Shown: in pieces, positions 50,807-59,063 of the stretch
Layout: the number at the start of each line of letters is the position of its first letter
How positions within the stretch are numbered: position 1 is the first letter of the stretch
Assembly (NCBI RefSeq): GCF_030209745.1
Contig: NZ_JARVRJ010000005.1
Location: 227,347 to 291,346, forward strand
Source of the DNA: Arthrobacter sp. fls2-241-R2A-200
GTDB taxonomy: Bacteria > Actinomycetota > Actinomycetes > Actinomycetales > Micrococcaceae
Direction of reading: 5' to 3'
DNA: 64,000 nt
The notes under the pieces: generated by a model
Told to the model about the DNA's origin: nothing
Database searches by the model: none
The model's input: only the letters and a program-made list of their open reading frames with translations
Program-made: the position numbers and the translations under genes

Positions 50807-52096
50807 ATGGATTCGGGAAATGTCGCCTGGCTGCTGGTCAGCTCGGCTTTGGTTTGCTTGATGATCCCGGCGTTGGCCCTCTTCTACGGCGGAATGGTGG
50901 GCTCCCGCCGCATCCTGAACATGATGATGATGTGCTTCGGCGGCGTCAGCATCGTCGCCGTACTGTGGGCCGCCTTCGGCTACTCCGCAGTCTTCGGCAA
51001 TTCCATCGGAGGTCTCGGACTGATCGGGGACATCACGCAGTACCTGGGACTGGACCAACTACTCACCGATGACCCCAACGCTTCAATCCCACCGGCACTC
51101 TTTGCCGCATTCCAGCTCTTCTTCGCCGGCAGCACCACCGCCATCATCGCCGGCGCGGCAGCAGGACGCATGAAGTTCGGCGCGTGGATGCTCTTCGCGG
51201 CACTCTGGGCAACGGTGGTCTACCTGCCCATCGCCCACTGGGTCTTCGCCCTGAACTCCCCTGACGGCAGCACCACCGGAGGCTGGATACTGAACCGTCT
51301 CAAAGCAATCGACTTCGCCGGCGGCACTGCCGTCCACATCAACGCCGGAGTCGCCGCACTCGCACTCTCCCTTGTCCTCGGCCGCAGCGCCGGTTGGCCC
51401 AAAAGCGAACACGTACGCCCGCATAGCCGCCCACTCGTCCTCGTGGGCGCAGGACTCCTTTGGGTCGGCTGGTACGGATTCAACGCCGGCTCTGCCCTCG
51501 CCGCCGGAAACGCCGCGGCCGTCGTATTCCTGACCACCTCAGTGGCAGGCGCCGCCGCCCTCCTTGGCTGGATCGCCGTCGAACGCCTCCGCCGCGGCCG
51601 CGCCAGCAGCATCGGCGCCGCCTCCGGACTCGTGGCCGGCCTCGTTGCCATCACCCCCGCCTGCGGCGCTGTCAGCCCTCTGGGAGCCATCGCGATCGGG
51701 GCAATCGCCGGCGCTGTCTGCTCACTGGCCATCGAATGGAAGTACCGCCTGGGCTATGACGACTCCCTCGATGTGGTCGGCGTTCACCTGGTAGGCGGCA
51801 TCATCGGCACACTGCTCATCGGCATCTTCGCCACCGAAGCCGCCCCCAACAAGACCGCAGGACTTCTCTACGGCGGCGGCTTTGGCCTGCTGTGGACACA
51901 AACCATAGCCACCGGCGCAGTGCTCCTGTACTCCTTCGCCGCAACCTGGATCGTGGCGAAGTTCGTCCAGATCACGGTGGGCCTCCGCATCAAACCCGAA
52001 GACGAACTACGCGGCATCGACCTCACGGCCCACGCCGAGGAAGCCTATCTCCTCGACGAAGAACCGGAGATGCTCGGCTCCCCCTCACGCTCCTGA
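50807..52096 (+). CDS. amt: Ammonium transporter
   Basis: 429 aa from ATG 50807 (GGAAAGGGG upstream). Eleven hydrophobic helices are visible. Amt signatures: DFAGGTAVHINAGVAALALSL with the first pore His, GVHLVGGIIGTLLIG with the second pore His and VGWYGFNAGSALAAG. No GlnK follows. It lies downstream of three amine/carbamoyl catabolic genes that would release ammonia and overlaps hutD by one base, so it may recapture or balance ammonium from that pathway. Confidence 0.94.
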   Translation: MDSGNVAWLLVSSALVCLMIPALALFYGGMVGSRRILNMMMMCFGGVSIVAVLWAAFGYSAVFGNSIGGLGLIGDITQYLGLDQLLTDDPNASIPPALFAAFQLFFAGSTTAIIAGAAAGRMKFGAWMLFAALWATVVYLPIAHWVFALNSPDGSTTGGWILNRLKAIDFAGGTAVHINAGVAALALSLVLGRSAGWPKSEHVRPHSRPLVLVGAGLLWVGWYGFNAGSALAAGNAAAVVFLTTSVAGAAALLGWIAVERLRRGRASSIGAASGLVAGLVAITPACGAVSPLGAIAIGAIAGAVCSLAIEWKYRLGYDDSLDVVGVHLVGGIIGTLLIGIFATEAAPNKTAGLLYGGGFGLLWTQTIATGAVLLYSFAATWIVAKFVQITVGLRIKPEDELRGIDLTAHAEEAYLLDEEPEMLGSPSRS

Positions 52097-52665
52097 TGAA
52101 ACTCATCCGATGTGCCGACATCGCCGAGTCTCCCTGGATCAACGGAGGTGGCAGCGTCAAAGTGATCGCCTCCGGAGTCATGGGCAAAGATGGCGCCGTC
52201 AATTGTGGGGCCGACAACTACTGGGCCTGGCGACTTTCCATAGCCGACGTTGGGCAGCCGGGGGACTTCTCCCGGCTGCCCGGCGTCAAGCGCATACTCA
52301 CAGTTGTCAAAGGTGGTCCGCTTCGTCTCACCATTAACGGCAAGCCCCGTTTGGCTTCAGCCCTCCAGCCCCTGGCGTTCGACGGCAGCGCACCCACGAC
52401 GGCGGCCCTGCCGCGCGGTCCGGTGAAGAACCTGAACCTCATGTGTCGGACCGGCCATGTTGGAGGCAGCGTGTCCATCATTCCGCTGCGGGAACACTTG
52501 CTGCTTCCACATCAGGCGGCTGTTCTACTGGAAGGCGAGGCCCGAGCGGATGATCAGGATCTACTCGGCCTGGACGCAGTGTTCGGTTCGAAAACAGAAC
52601 CAACCTTGATCCGCGGCCAAGGGACGCTGGCGCTGATTGGGCTCTATCGGGCCGTCAGCCGTTGA
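52096..52665 (+). CDS. hutD: HutD family protein
   Basis: 189 aa. The HutD cupin-like pattern is clear: SPWINGGGSVKVIA, WAWRLSIADVGQPGDFSRLPGVKRILTVV, then GPVKNLNLMCR. HutD is usually linked to histidine utilisation as a tuning or protective factor; no hutHUI genes are in the window, so here it likely buffers another nitrogen catabolic pathway. Its ATG overlaps the amt stop (TGATG). Confidence 0.88.
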   Translation: MKLIRCADIAESPWINGGGSVKVIASGVMGKDGAVNCGADNYWAWRLSIADVGQPGDFSRLPGVKRILTVVKGGPLRLTINGKPRLASALQPLAFDGSAPTTAALPRGPVKNLNLMCRTGHVGGSVSIIPLREHLLLPHQAAVLLEGEARADDQDLLGLDAVFGSKTEPTLIRGQGTLALIGLYRAVSR

Positions 52666-52699
52666 AGCCGTTAGGGCACGTGTTTCTGACGCTGGGGGG

Positions 52700-53323
52700 T
52701 CAGGGGGCCGTCACCGCAAGGAAGCGGATGGGCAATTCCACCAGCCGTAGCGGCCCATGCGGACCTTCACCTTCAAAAACCAGTGAGTCTCCTGGCCGAA
52801 GTTCGTATTCGTAGGACCCGTGGCCGTAGACCATTCTGCCTTCAAGCATGTAGATGAACTCGGTGCCTACATGTTGGAACTGGGGAAACACATCCGAAGC
52901 ACTCGTCAGAGTTACCAGGCTCGGCTCTATGGCTCGGTCACGTCGCTTCAGGGAGCCCAACGAACGGTACTCGTGCCCGTGGCGGGTCCCGCTCCGGACC
53001 GTGACGCTGCCCTCTCCCGCACGGGTGAGCGTGGCCTCACGTTCAGTGTCCGCGCCTTGGAACAGTGCAGTCACAGGGATATTCAAGCCTTGCGCCAGCC
53101 GCTGGAGAGTAGTAAGCGAGGAGGAGGTGCTTGCCGACTCGATCTTGGAAATCATCGCTTTCGACAGGCCTGCCCGGGTGGCCAGCTCAGCGGCCGACAT
53201 CTCAGCGTCGAGCCTGTGCCGCTTTACCTGCGCGGCAATAACACCCTCCAACGGACCAAGAGCATCAAGCGCTTCCGGGCCGGTTTCGGGGACTTCTGCC
53301 TTCTCCGCCCGGCCAATAGTCAT
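52700..53323 (-). CDS. XRE-cupin transcriptional regulator
   Basis: 207 aa. HTH_XRE about residues 30-88 (MSAAELATRAGLSKAMISKIE), then a C-terminal cupin domain (about 125-205: FQHVGTEFIYMLEGRMVYGHG, YELRPGDSLVFEGEGPHG). Such regulators (PuuR-like) bind amino acids or polyamines in the cupin. It is convergent with hutD and upstream of a class I glutamine amidotransferase, so it may control nitrogen-compound catabolism in this block. Confidence 0.92.
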   Translation of the reverse strand: MTIGRAEKAEVPETGPEALDALGPLEGVIAAQVKRHRLDAEMSAAELATRAGLSKAMISKIESASTSSSLTTLQRLAQGLNIPVTALFQGADTEREATLTRAGEGSVTVRSGTRHGHEYRSLGSLKRRDRAIEPSLVTLTSASDVFPQFQHVGTEFIYMLEGRMVYGHGSYEYELRPGDSLVFEGEGPHGPLRLVELPIRFLAVTAP

Positions 53324-53366
53324 GAGTCGAGTATAAACAGGTGCCCCGCGTGCCGAGGGTGGAGGC

Positions 53367-54131
53367 TTATTTTGCGGCCACGGTTGCGGTTATTCGGACG
53401 AGGTAAGCGAAGCGCCGCGCCAACGCTTCGGTGTGTTCCCTCACGATTCGGTCTTGATTCTCGAAGGCCTTCATTCCGCGGTCTGCTCGTTCCTTAGTGA
53501 CCACGTCAGTTTGGTTGATCAGAGTCAACCATTGCCGGTATACCGCTGGCGACAGCTCAGGGTGAAACTGAACGCCCCACGACATCTCCCCTACTCGGAA
53601 AGCCTGGTACGGATATTGCGCTGTCATCCCGAGCCAGACGGCCGAAGCCGGAAGTTGGCTGATCATGTCCCGATGCATGGCCCCCGCGAAGAAAGGGTCT
53701 GGCAAACCGGCCATCAGTTGATCCTGCGCGGCTTCGGCCCGCCAGGATATCTGTGCGACTCCTGCCTCCAGGCCCCGGTCGCCTTTGGTCACGGTTCCGC
53801 CGAACGTCTGTGCCATCAGCTGCGCTCCGAGACAAATCCCGAGCGTGGGCTTTCTCCTGCTGGCGGCGTCTGCCACGACGCGACGGATGTCGGAAAGCCA
53901 AGGATAGACATGGTCGTCCAAGGAACTCATGTCTCCGCCCAGAACCACCAGCGCATCCTGCTGGATGAAATCCGGGATCACCTCGCCTTTAAAAGGCTGA
54001 ATAGTTCGGGTGGTTATCCCCTCGTCGTGCAACCACGGACCGAGACGGTCTATTGGGCAGTAGGGATCTGGCTGTATGACGAGGGCCTGCAGGCCCTCGG
54101 TGTCTGGGGACAGATCTGGTTCGTAGGTCAT
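53367..54131 (-). CDS. Type 1 glutamine amidotransferase
   Basis: 254 aa. The nucleophile Cys lies in LGICLGAQLMAQTFGG, and His/Glu in WGVQFHPELSP. N-terminal VVLGGDMSSLDDHVYPWL is the usual second strand region. It resembles stand-alone GMP-synthase-like GATases (for example gamma-glutamyl hydrolases of amine catabolism). A synthetase partner is not seen. The XRE-cupin gene is 43 bp downstream on the same strand. Confidence 0.88.
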   Translation of the reverse strand: MTYEPDLSPDTEGLQALVIQPDPYCPIDRLGPWLHDEGITTRTIQPFKGEVIPDFIQQDALVVLGGDMSSLDDHVYPWLSDIRRVVADAASRRKPTLGICLGAQLMAQTFGGTVTKGDRGLEAGVAQISWRAEAAQDQLMAGLPDPFFAGAMHRDMISQLPASAVWLGMTAQYPYQAFRVGEMSWGVQFHPELSPAVYRQWLTLINQTDVVTKERADRGMKAFENQDRIVREHTEALARRFAYLVRITATVAAK

Positions 54132-54225
54132 GCTCCAACTCCTAATCGGGAGGTCGCGATTTCCAACACCCTAAACGTAGCGAACAGCATCGCGGTTACC
54201 GCGTTCGCCTTCCCTCAGCGAAAGT

Positions 54226-54266
54226 CCCCGGTGTTCTGACCTGTGCTTTAGGTCAGAACACCGGGG
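54226..54266. terminator. Strong 17-bp perfect hairpin downstream of the monooxygenase operon
   Basis: The 17-mer at 54226-54242 (CCCCGGTGTTCTGACCT) pairs without mismatch with 54250-54266 around a 7-nt loop. It lies 18 bp after the stop of the luciferase-like monooxygenase (minus strand) and 95 bp upstream of the amidotransferase start. U-tracts are weak on both sides, but the stem's stability and place suggest an intrinsic terminator closing the seven-gene operon. Confidence 0.75.
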
Positions 54267-54284
54267 GCTTCATTTAGCAGCGAT

Positions 54285-55352
54285 TTAGCGTGCTGTTGTA
54301 GCGGGTTGTTCCTGGAAGGCCGGTACCACGTGTTCGATGAAGAGTTCGAGGGAGCGTTTCTTTTCCTCGTGGGTGAGGCTGTTGTCCGACCAGACGCTGA
54401 ATTCGGTCACGCCGAGCGCTTCGTAGTGACGCAGCCGTTCGATGATTTCCTCAGGGGTGCCAATCATGGCTGTCTTGTGGAGGGCCTCGGCCGTGAACTC
54501 GGGGCGGTCCGCGAACTTTTCTTCGGGGCTGGGCTCGAGGAAGCCGTTCGTCGGGGTGGTCTTGTTGCCGAACCAGGCATCGAATGTCCGGTAGAACTTG
54601 TTGATGCCTTCTGCGGGGCGGCGCCAGCCTACCGGGTCCTCGGGTGAGTGGACGTGGGTGTGGCGGAGGACCATAAGGTCCGGGCGCGGGATCCCAGGGT
54701 TCTTCTCGACGGCGGAGTCGAACTTGCGCGCCAGGTCTTCGACTTCCTCGTCGCCCTTCATGAGGGGCGTCACCATGACGTTGCAGCCGTTTTCGACGGC
54801 GAACTCGTGCGAGGAAATGTCGCGGGCAGCAATCCACATGGGCGGCGTCGGCTTCTGGACGGGCTTGGGGACGCTGGTGGAGGTGGGGAACTGCCACACC
54901 TCTCCGTTGTGTTCGTAGTCGCCTTCCCACAGCTTCCGCACGGCGGGGACGAGTTCGCGGAGGTGCTTGCCGCCGTCGACTGCTGACATGCCGCCCATCA
55001 GGCGGTCGAACTCGAACTGGTAGGCGCCTCGGGCCAGCCCCACCTCCATGCGGCCGTTGCTGATGACGTCAAGCAGTGCGCACTCCCCCGCAACCCGGAG
55101 GGGGTTCCAGAACGGTGCGATGATGGTGCCGGCGCCGAGACGGATCTTGGAGGTCTTTGCTGCCAGGTAGGCGAGCTGGGGCATCGGGCTGGGCGAGATG
55201 GTGTACTCCATGGAGTGGTGCTCGCCGATCCACACAGTGCTGAAGCCACCGGCTTCGGCCATGAGGGTGAGCTCGGTCAGGTTCTCGAAGCATTCCTGGT
55301 GCGAGACGGACTCGTCCCAGCGTTCCATGTGGACGAAGAGGGAAAAGCGCAT
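54285..55352 (-). CDS. LLM-class flavin-dependent monooxygenase (PyrA/RutA-like)
   Basis: 355 aa luciferase-like TIM barrel: MRFSLFVHMERWDESVSHQE, FSTVWIGEHHSMEY, IRLGAGTIIAPFWNPLRVA and NGRMEVGLARGAYQFEF. ATG 55352 has GAAGGA upstream. Two-component enzymes of this family use reduced FMN from a partner reductase; a flavin reductase fusion is encoded in the divergent arm. Family members of similar length open N-heterocycles (PyrA on pyridine, RutA on uracil). The substrate here is inferred from the surrounding gene set. Confidence 0.88.
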   Translation of the reverse strand: MRFSLFVHMERWDESVSHQECFENLTELTLMAEAGGFSTVWIGEHHSMEYTISPSPMPQLAYLAAKTSKIRLGAGTIIAPFWNPLRVAGECALLDVISNGRMEVGLARGAYQFEFDRLMGGMSAVDGGKHLRELVPAVRKLWEGDYEHNGEVWQFPTSTSVPKPVQKPTPPMWIAARDISSHEFAVENGCNVMVTPLMKGDEEVEDLARKFDSAVEKNPGIPRPDLMVLRHTHVHSPEDPVGWRRPAEGINKFYRTFDAWFGNKTTPTNGFLEPSPEEKFADRPEFTAEALHKTAMIGTPEEIIERLRHYEALGVTEFSVWSDNSLTHEEKKRSLELFIEHVVPAFQEQPATTAR

Positions 55353-55378
55353 GAGTAATTCCTTCGTTCTGCGGCGGT

Positions 55379-55612
55379 TTACGCCTGGGCGTGATTGGTG
55401 GCAGTTGCCGGTTGGGTGGCTGCCTGGTTGCGTTCGGCGATGGTCTGGTTGCCGCGGGACCAGTGTTCGTGCTCGATTTCGCGAATGATGACGGTGGTGT
55501 TTTCCGGTACAGCGCCGACGGCTTTTTCGGCCGCAAGGTGCAGCTCGTTAATCAGGGAGCGGAGCTGCTCCGGGCTGCGGCCCCGTGCGATGGATACTTC
55601 GATGAGTGGCAT
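55379..55612 (-). CDS. 4-oxalocrotonate tautomerase family protein
   Basis: 77 aa. The catalytic Pro follows the initiator Met (MPLIEVSIARGRSPEQLRSL), the hallmark of the family. The later VIIREIEHEHWSRGN matches the usual beta-strand with catalytic Arg and the Glu-His-Trp region. A C-terminal Ala/Thr-rich tail of about 20 residues extends beyond the normal 62. It would tautomerise an enol/keto or imine intermediate of the ring-cleavage pathway. 11 bp from the aldehyde dehydrogenase. Confidence 0.88.
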   Translation of the reverse strand: MPLIEVSIARGRSPEQLRSLINELHLAAEKAVGAVPENTTVIIREIEHEHWSRGNQTIAERNQAATQPATATNHAQA

Positions 55613-55623
55613 TGGAAATTCCT

Positions 55624-57111
55624 TTAGCTGCGCATGATGAACGGGTCGGAGACAGGGCCTTCGTCGGTGTTGATCCAGACGCTCTTTAGCCGGGTGTATT
55701 CGTGCATGGACTCGAGTCCGTGTTCGACGCCGACACCGGAGTTCTTGAACCCCTGCCGCGGAGACATCGGGGACATGGCGCGGTACGTGTTGACCCAGAC
55801 GGTGCCGGCTTCCAGCCGGCGTGCCATCCGGTGCGCCCGTGCCAGGTTCTGTGTCCAGATTCCGGCGGCGAGCCCGTATTCGGTGTCGTTGGCAAGGCCC
55901 ACAACCTCGTCTTCGGAGTCGAAGGGCATGATCGCGGCGACCGGGCCGAAAATCTCTTCCCGAACAACGCGCATGGAGTTGTTGACGTCGGTCAGGACTG
56001 TGGGTGAGAAGAAGTAGCCGGGGAGGTCGGTGTCAGGGCGTTTGCCTCCGGTCCGTACGGTGGCGCCTTCGGAGACGCCCAGGTCCACGTACGAGCTGAC
56101 CTTCTCCAGCTGCGCGCCGAAAGCGAGCGGACCGAGTTCGGTGGTGGCGAGCCGCGGGTCACCGATGATGATGGATGCCGCGCGTTCGGCGACGCGTTCA
56201 ACAAGTTCGTCGTAGACGCTGCGGTGGGCGAAGACCCGGCTGCCGGCGATGCAGGTCTGTCCTGCAGCCGCGAAGATCCCGGCAATGACGCCCATGGCGG
56301 CGTTGGATACGTCCGCGTCCTCGAAGACGATGTTGGGGCTCTTGCCACCAAGCTCAAGGGTGGAGCCGATGAAGCGGGATGCGGTCTCCGCGGCGATTCG
56401 CGCCCCGGTCTGGGTCGATCCAGTAAAAGAAATCTTTGCGACGTCGCGGTGGCTGACCAAGGCGGCGCCGGCTTCCTGCCCGAAGCCCGTGACCACGTTG
56501 ACCACACCGTCCGGGAACCCGGCCTGGGAGGCAAGTTCGGCGACGCGGAGGATCGTCCGGGACGTGTATTCGCTGGGCTTGATGACCACGGTGTTGCCGG
56601 CGGCCAGGGCTGGAGCAAGCTTGGAGGTGGTCAGCGTCAGCGGTGAATTCCAAGGCGTGATGGCTCCGACGACGCCGAGGGGTTCTCGCTGCGTGTAGTT
56701 CAGCATCGTGATGGAGTTGGTGGGGATTTGGCTGCCCTGAACTTTGTCGGCAAGCCCGGCGTAGTAGTACAGGTACTCGGGCAGGGAGGCGAGCTGGCCT
56801 CGCATTTCCCGCAGGAGCTTGCCGTTGTCGAGGGTTTCCATCTCGGCGAGCTCATCGGCGTGCTCACCGATCAGGTCGCCGAGGCGGCGGAGGAGGTGGC
56901 CGCGCTTGGTGGCCGTGAGGTCACGCCACAAGGGGGATTCAAACGCGTCCTTGGCTGCTGCCACGGCACGGCGGACGTCTTCCTCGGTTCCCCTTGCTGC
57001 CTGATACAGCACTTCGAGTGTGGCGGGGTTGGTGCTGGGGAAGTATTCCCCGCCAGCGGGAGCAGTCCAGGTGCCCCCGATGAAGTGGTCGTAGCGGAGT
57101 TCAACGGACAT
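55624..57111 (-). CDS. NAD(P)-dependent aldehyde dehydrogenase
   Basis: 495 aa, full length. ALDH motifs: PWNSPLTLTTSKLAPALAAGNTVV, FTGSTQTGARIA, the general-base Glu in LELGGKSPN and catalytic Cys in AAGQTCIAGSR. The C-terminus has EIFGPVAAIMPF. In the pyr pathway an ALDH (PyrB) oxidises the aldehyde created by ring cleavage, and this enzyme could play the same role. It overlaps the alpha/beta hydrolase start by 11 bp. Confidence 0.93.
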   Translation of the reverse strand: MSVELRYDHFIGGTWTAPAGGEYFPSTNPATLEVLYQAARGTEEDVRRAVAAAKDAFESPLWRDLTATKRGHLLRRLGDLIGEHADELAEMETLDNGKLLREMRGQLASLPEYLYYYAGLADKVQGSQIPTNSITMLNYTQREPLGVVGAITPWNSPLTLTTSKLAPALAAGNTVVIKPSEYTSRTILRVAELASQAGFPDGVVNVVTGFGQEAGAALVSHRDVAKISFTGSTQTGARIAAETASRFIGSTLELGGKSPNIVFEDADVSNAAMGVIAGIFAAAGQTCIAGSRVFAHRSVYDELVERVAERAASIIIGDPRLATTELGPLAFGAQLEKVSSYVDLGVSEGATVRTGGKRPDTDLPGYFFSPTVLTDVNNSMRVVREEIFGPVAAIMPFDSEDEVVGLANDTEYGLAAGIWTQNLARAHRMARRLEAGTVWVNTYRAMSPMSPRQGFKNSGVGVEHGLESMHEYTRLKSVWINTDEGPVSDPFIMRS

Positions 57112-57850
57112 CGGAATGCTCCTTGATAAAGGCGGTCAGCGTGTGGGCGAGCTCCTGGGGTCGCTCGACCGGCATCATGTGACGTGCGCCGGGGATGATG
57201 GAGTAGGTGCAGCCGGGGATGGCCGCGGCAAGCCGTGCGCTCATCTCCGGGGTCGAGCCCGGGTCCAGTTCGCCTGTCACGGCGTGGGCGGGTACAGAAA
57301 TGTGAGGTAGTTCGGGTGCGATGTCAGCGTCGCCGGTGGCAAATACCCGGTAGCAGGCCAGGAAGGACTTAGGGTCGTTCTTCTGCAATACCGCACGTGT
57401 TGTTTCGACCAGTTCTGCCGGAACGTTGGATCCCTCGGGATACCAGCGTTGGATGGATGCCTCGATCGTTGCCGGGAAATCCGATTGCGCGGAGGCCAAC
57501 CTGACCATGACGGCGGCGTGCTCCTGGGGCGTACGGGTACACACGGATGCCACTGACACGAGGCTGGCGACCAAATCAGGGCGGAACCGGGCGAGGTGCT
57601 GCGCCACGAGGGCGCCGAGCGAGAAGCCCACCAGATGGGTATTCGGTTCGAGCTGTTCGGCGATGTCCGCCGCGAGCCGGGCAAGTGTGATTCCTTCGGG
57701 TGCCGGCGGACGGTGGCCGTGTCCAAGGAGTTCAAGGACCTGGACGTCGTATTCCGGTTCCAGGAATTCACGAAGGGGATTCCACATCGATCCGTCCAGT
57801 CCCACCCCGTGGATCAGTGTGACACGCTCGCGGCTCACGGCGGTTGACAC
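57101..57850 (-). CDS. Alpha/beta hydrolase
   Basis: 249 aa. Oxyanion HGVGLDGSMW, nucleophile elbow GFSLGALVAQHLA, acid Asp in TGELDPGSTPE and catalytic His in PGARHMMPVERP, so the triad is complete. Length and cap resemble enol-lactonase/RutD-like hydrolases. It would hydrolyse an ester, lactone or amide intermediate. Placed between the aldehyde dehydrogenase (overlapping) and the DUF1185 pair. Confidence 0.9.
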   Translation of the reverse strand: MSTAVSRERVTLIHGVGLDGSMWNPLREFLEPEYDVQVLELLGHGHRPPAPEGITLARLAADIAEQLEPNTHLVGFSLGALVAQHLARFRPDLVASLVSVASVCTRTPQEHAAVMVRLASAQSDFPATIEASIQRWYPEGSNVPAELVETTRAVLQKNDPKSFLACYRVFATGDADIAPELPHISVPAHAVTGELDPGSTPEMSARLAAAIPGCTYSIIPGARHMMPVERPQELAHTLTAFIKEHSDVR

Positions 57851-57851
57851 C

Positions 57852-58406
57852 TCAGTTCTTTTCGGTGGAGAAGGCTGCCAGGCGTTGCTGGGGCCGGCCC
57901 TGGGCAGCGGCGGCGAGGGCGATCACGATTTCATCAGCATGTGGCGCATCATTGATGCGGATTTCGATGCTCTGGTGGTGGGAGCGGATGGTCGCGTCGG
58001 TGATGTGCTTGAGCGGGATGTCGAAGATAACACCGGCGGGGCCGCGCTTTTCGACGGCTGGCAGAAGCGTGGTGGCGTTCGCGGCGTCCCGGAAGTGGTT
58101 GCCGAACGCGAGGGTGTGAATAAGCCCGGATCCGTGCTCTATTTCGCCGTTGAGCCCGACGATGGCTGCTTTGCCGTACGCTTCGGCGGGCGCGCCGAGG
58201 GCTTCCAGTACTCGGGGGGCGAGCAGGGCGCCGAGGTCGGAGGCGTGTGCGTCGATGCCTTCGGAGAGGTCTTCAACGAAGCCCTGGCCGGCCCAGGGGT
58301 TCTTGACGATGGCTGCGACCACCGCGACGCGGGCGGCGGGACTGACTTCCCGGCCCCCTTCGGTGAGGATGTCTTCGGTGACGGTGACGATTTTTCGGAT
58401 GCTCAT
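57852..58406 (-). CDS. DUF1185 (amino acid synthesis family) protein, first copy
   Basis: 184 aa. Segments SIRKIVTVTEDILTEGGREV, AAIVKNPWAGQ, YGKAAIVGLNGEIEHGSGLIHT and DIPLKHITDATIRSHHQSIEIR define the DUF1185 fold. The family has no assigned reaction, despite its name. Its start overlaps the stop of the second paralogue by 4 bp (ATGA). The two share the same order of motifs, implying a heteromer or two successive steps in this catabolic operon. Confidence 0.87.
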   Translation of the reverse strand: MSIRKIVTVTEDILTEGGREVSPAARVAVVAAIVKNPWAGQGFVEDLSEGIDAHASDLGALLAPRVLEALGAPAEAYGKAAIVGLNGEIEHGSGLIHTLAFGNHFRDAANATTLLPAVEKRGPAGVIFDIPLKHITDATIRSHHQSIEIRINDAPHADEIVIALAAAAQGRPQQRLAAFSTEKN

Positions 58407-59014
58407 GGAACAAGTTCTCCTAGCGTTTCTGCTTTGACGATTGGATCGGTGAGACGGTCACCGATGCGGGAGTGGGGCCGGGGGCCTGTTGAGGCCCCGA
58501 CAACGACGACGATCTCGTCCGGGCGGGGTGCGTCACTGACGCGGGTGGTAATGGTTTGGTAGTGGGTCCGTGTTGCTGCCGCGTTCTTGTGCCACAGCGG
58601 AACGACGAGCGAGGATCCGGCATCGGCGCGGTCATCGGCGAAGCAGATGATCGACTCGCCTTCGAAAAATTCACGCACCAGGTTGCCGAAGAAAGGGGTG
58701 TGAATGAGCGCCGCGCCATGTTCGATTTCGCCGTCGGTCCCGACGATCGCCGCTTTGCCGAACGCCTGGATCGCTTCCACGCCGCCGAGGTTGGCGGCAA
58801 GCACATCGGTGAGCTTGCGTGCCAAGACGGGGGCGAGCCGGACTACTTCGGCGCCGAGGTCATCGGTAGGCTTTCCACCCAGCCAAGGGTTGGTGACCAC
58901 TGCCGCTGCCGTGGCGCGGACTGCCGGCTTGGCCGGGGAGAGACCGTTCTCGCTCAGGATTTCTTCGCTGTAGTAGACGATTTTGCGGATGCCGAATCTT
59001 TGGTCGTTCATCAT
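58403..59014 (-). CDS. DUF1185 (amino acid synthesis family) protein, second copy
   Basis: 203 aa. GIRKIVYYSEEILSENG, AAVVTNPWLGG, FGKAAIVGTDGEIEHGAALIH, VVPLWHKNAAATRTHYQTI parallel the first copy block by block. It is slightly longer and has a different C-terminal tail. It is the first gene after the GntR regulator, so it is expressed early in the operon. Function unknown; conservation of GEIEHG and H-rich segments suggests a shared binding pocket. Confidence 0.87.
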   Translation of the reverse strand: MMNDQRFGIRKIVYYSEEILSENGLSPAKPAVRATAAAVVTNPWLGGKPTDDLGAEVVRLAPVLARKLTDVLAANLGGVEAIQAFGKAAIVGTDGEIEHGAALIHTPFFGNLVREFFEGESIICFADDRADAGSSLVVPLWHKNAAATRTHYQTITTRVSDAPRPDEIVVVVGASTGPRPHSRIGDRLTDPIVKAETLGELVP

Positions 59015-59063
59015 TCGGTCTCATCATTCATGGAGAAGCGCATGGCTTCCTTTCGTGGTGGGT

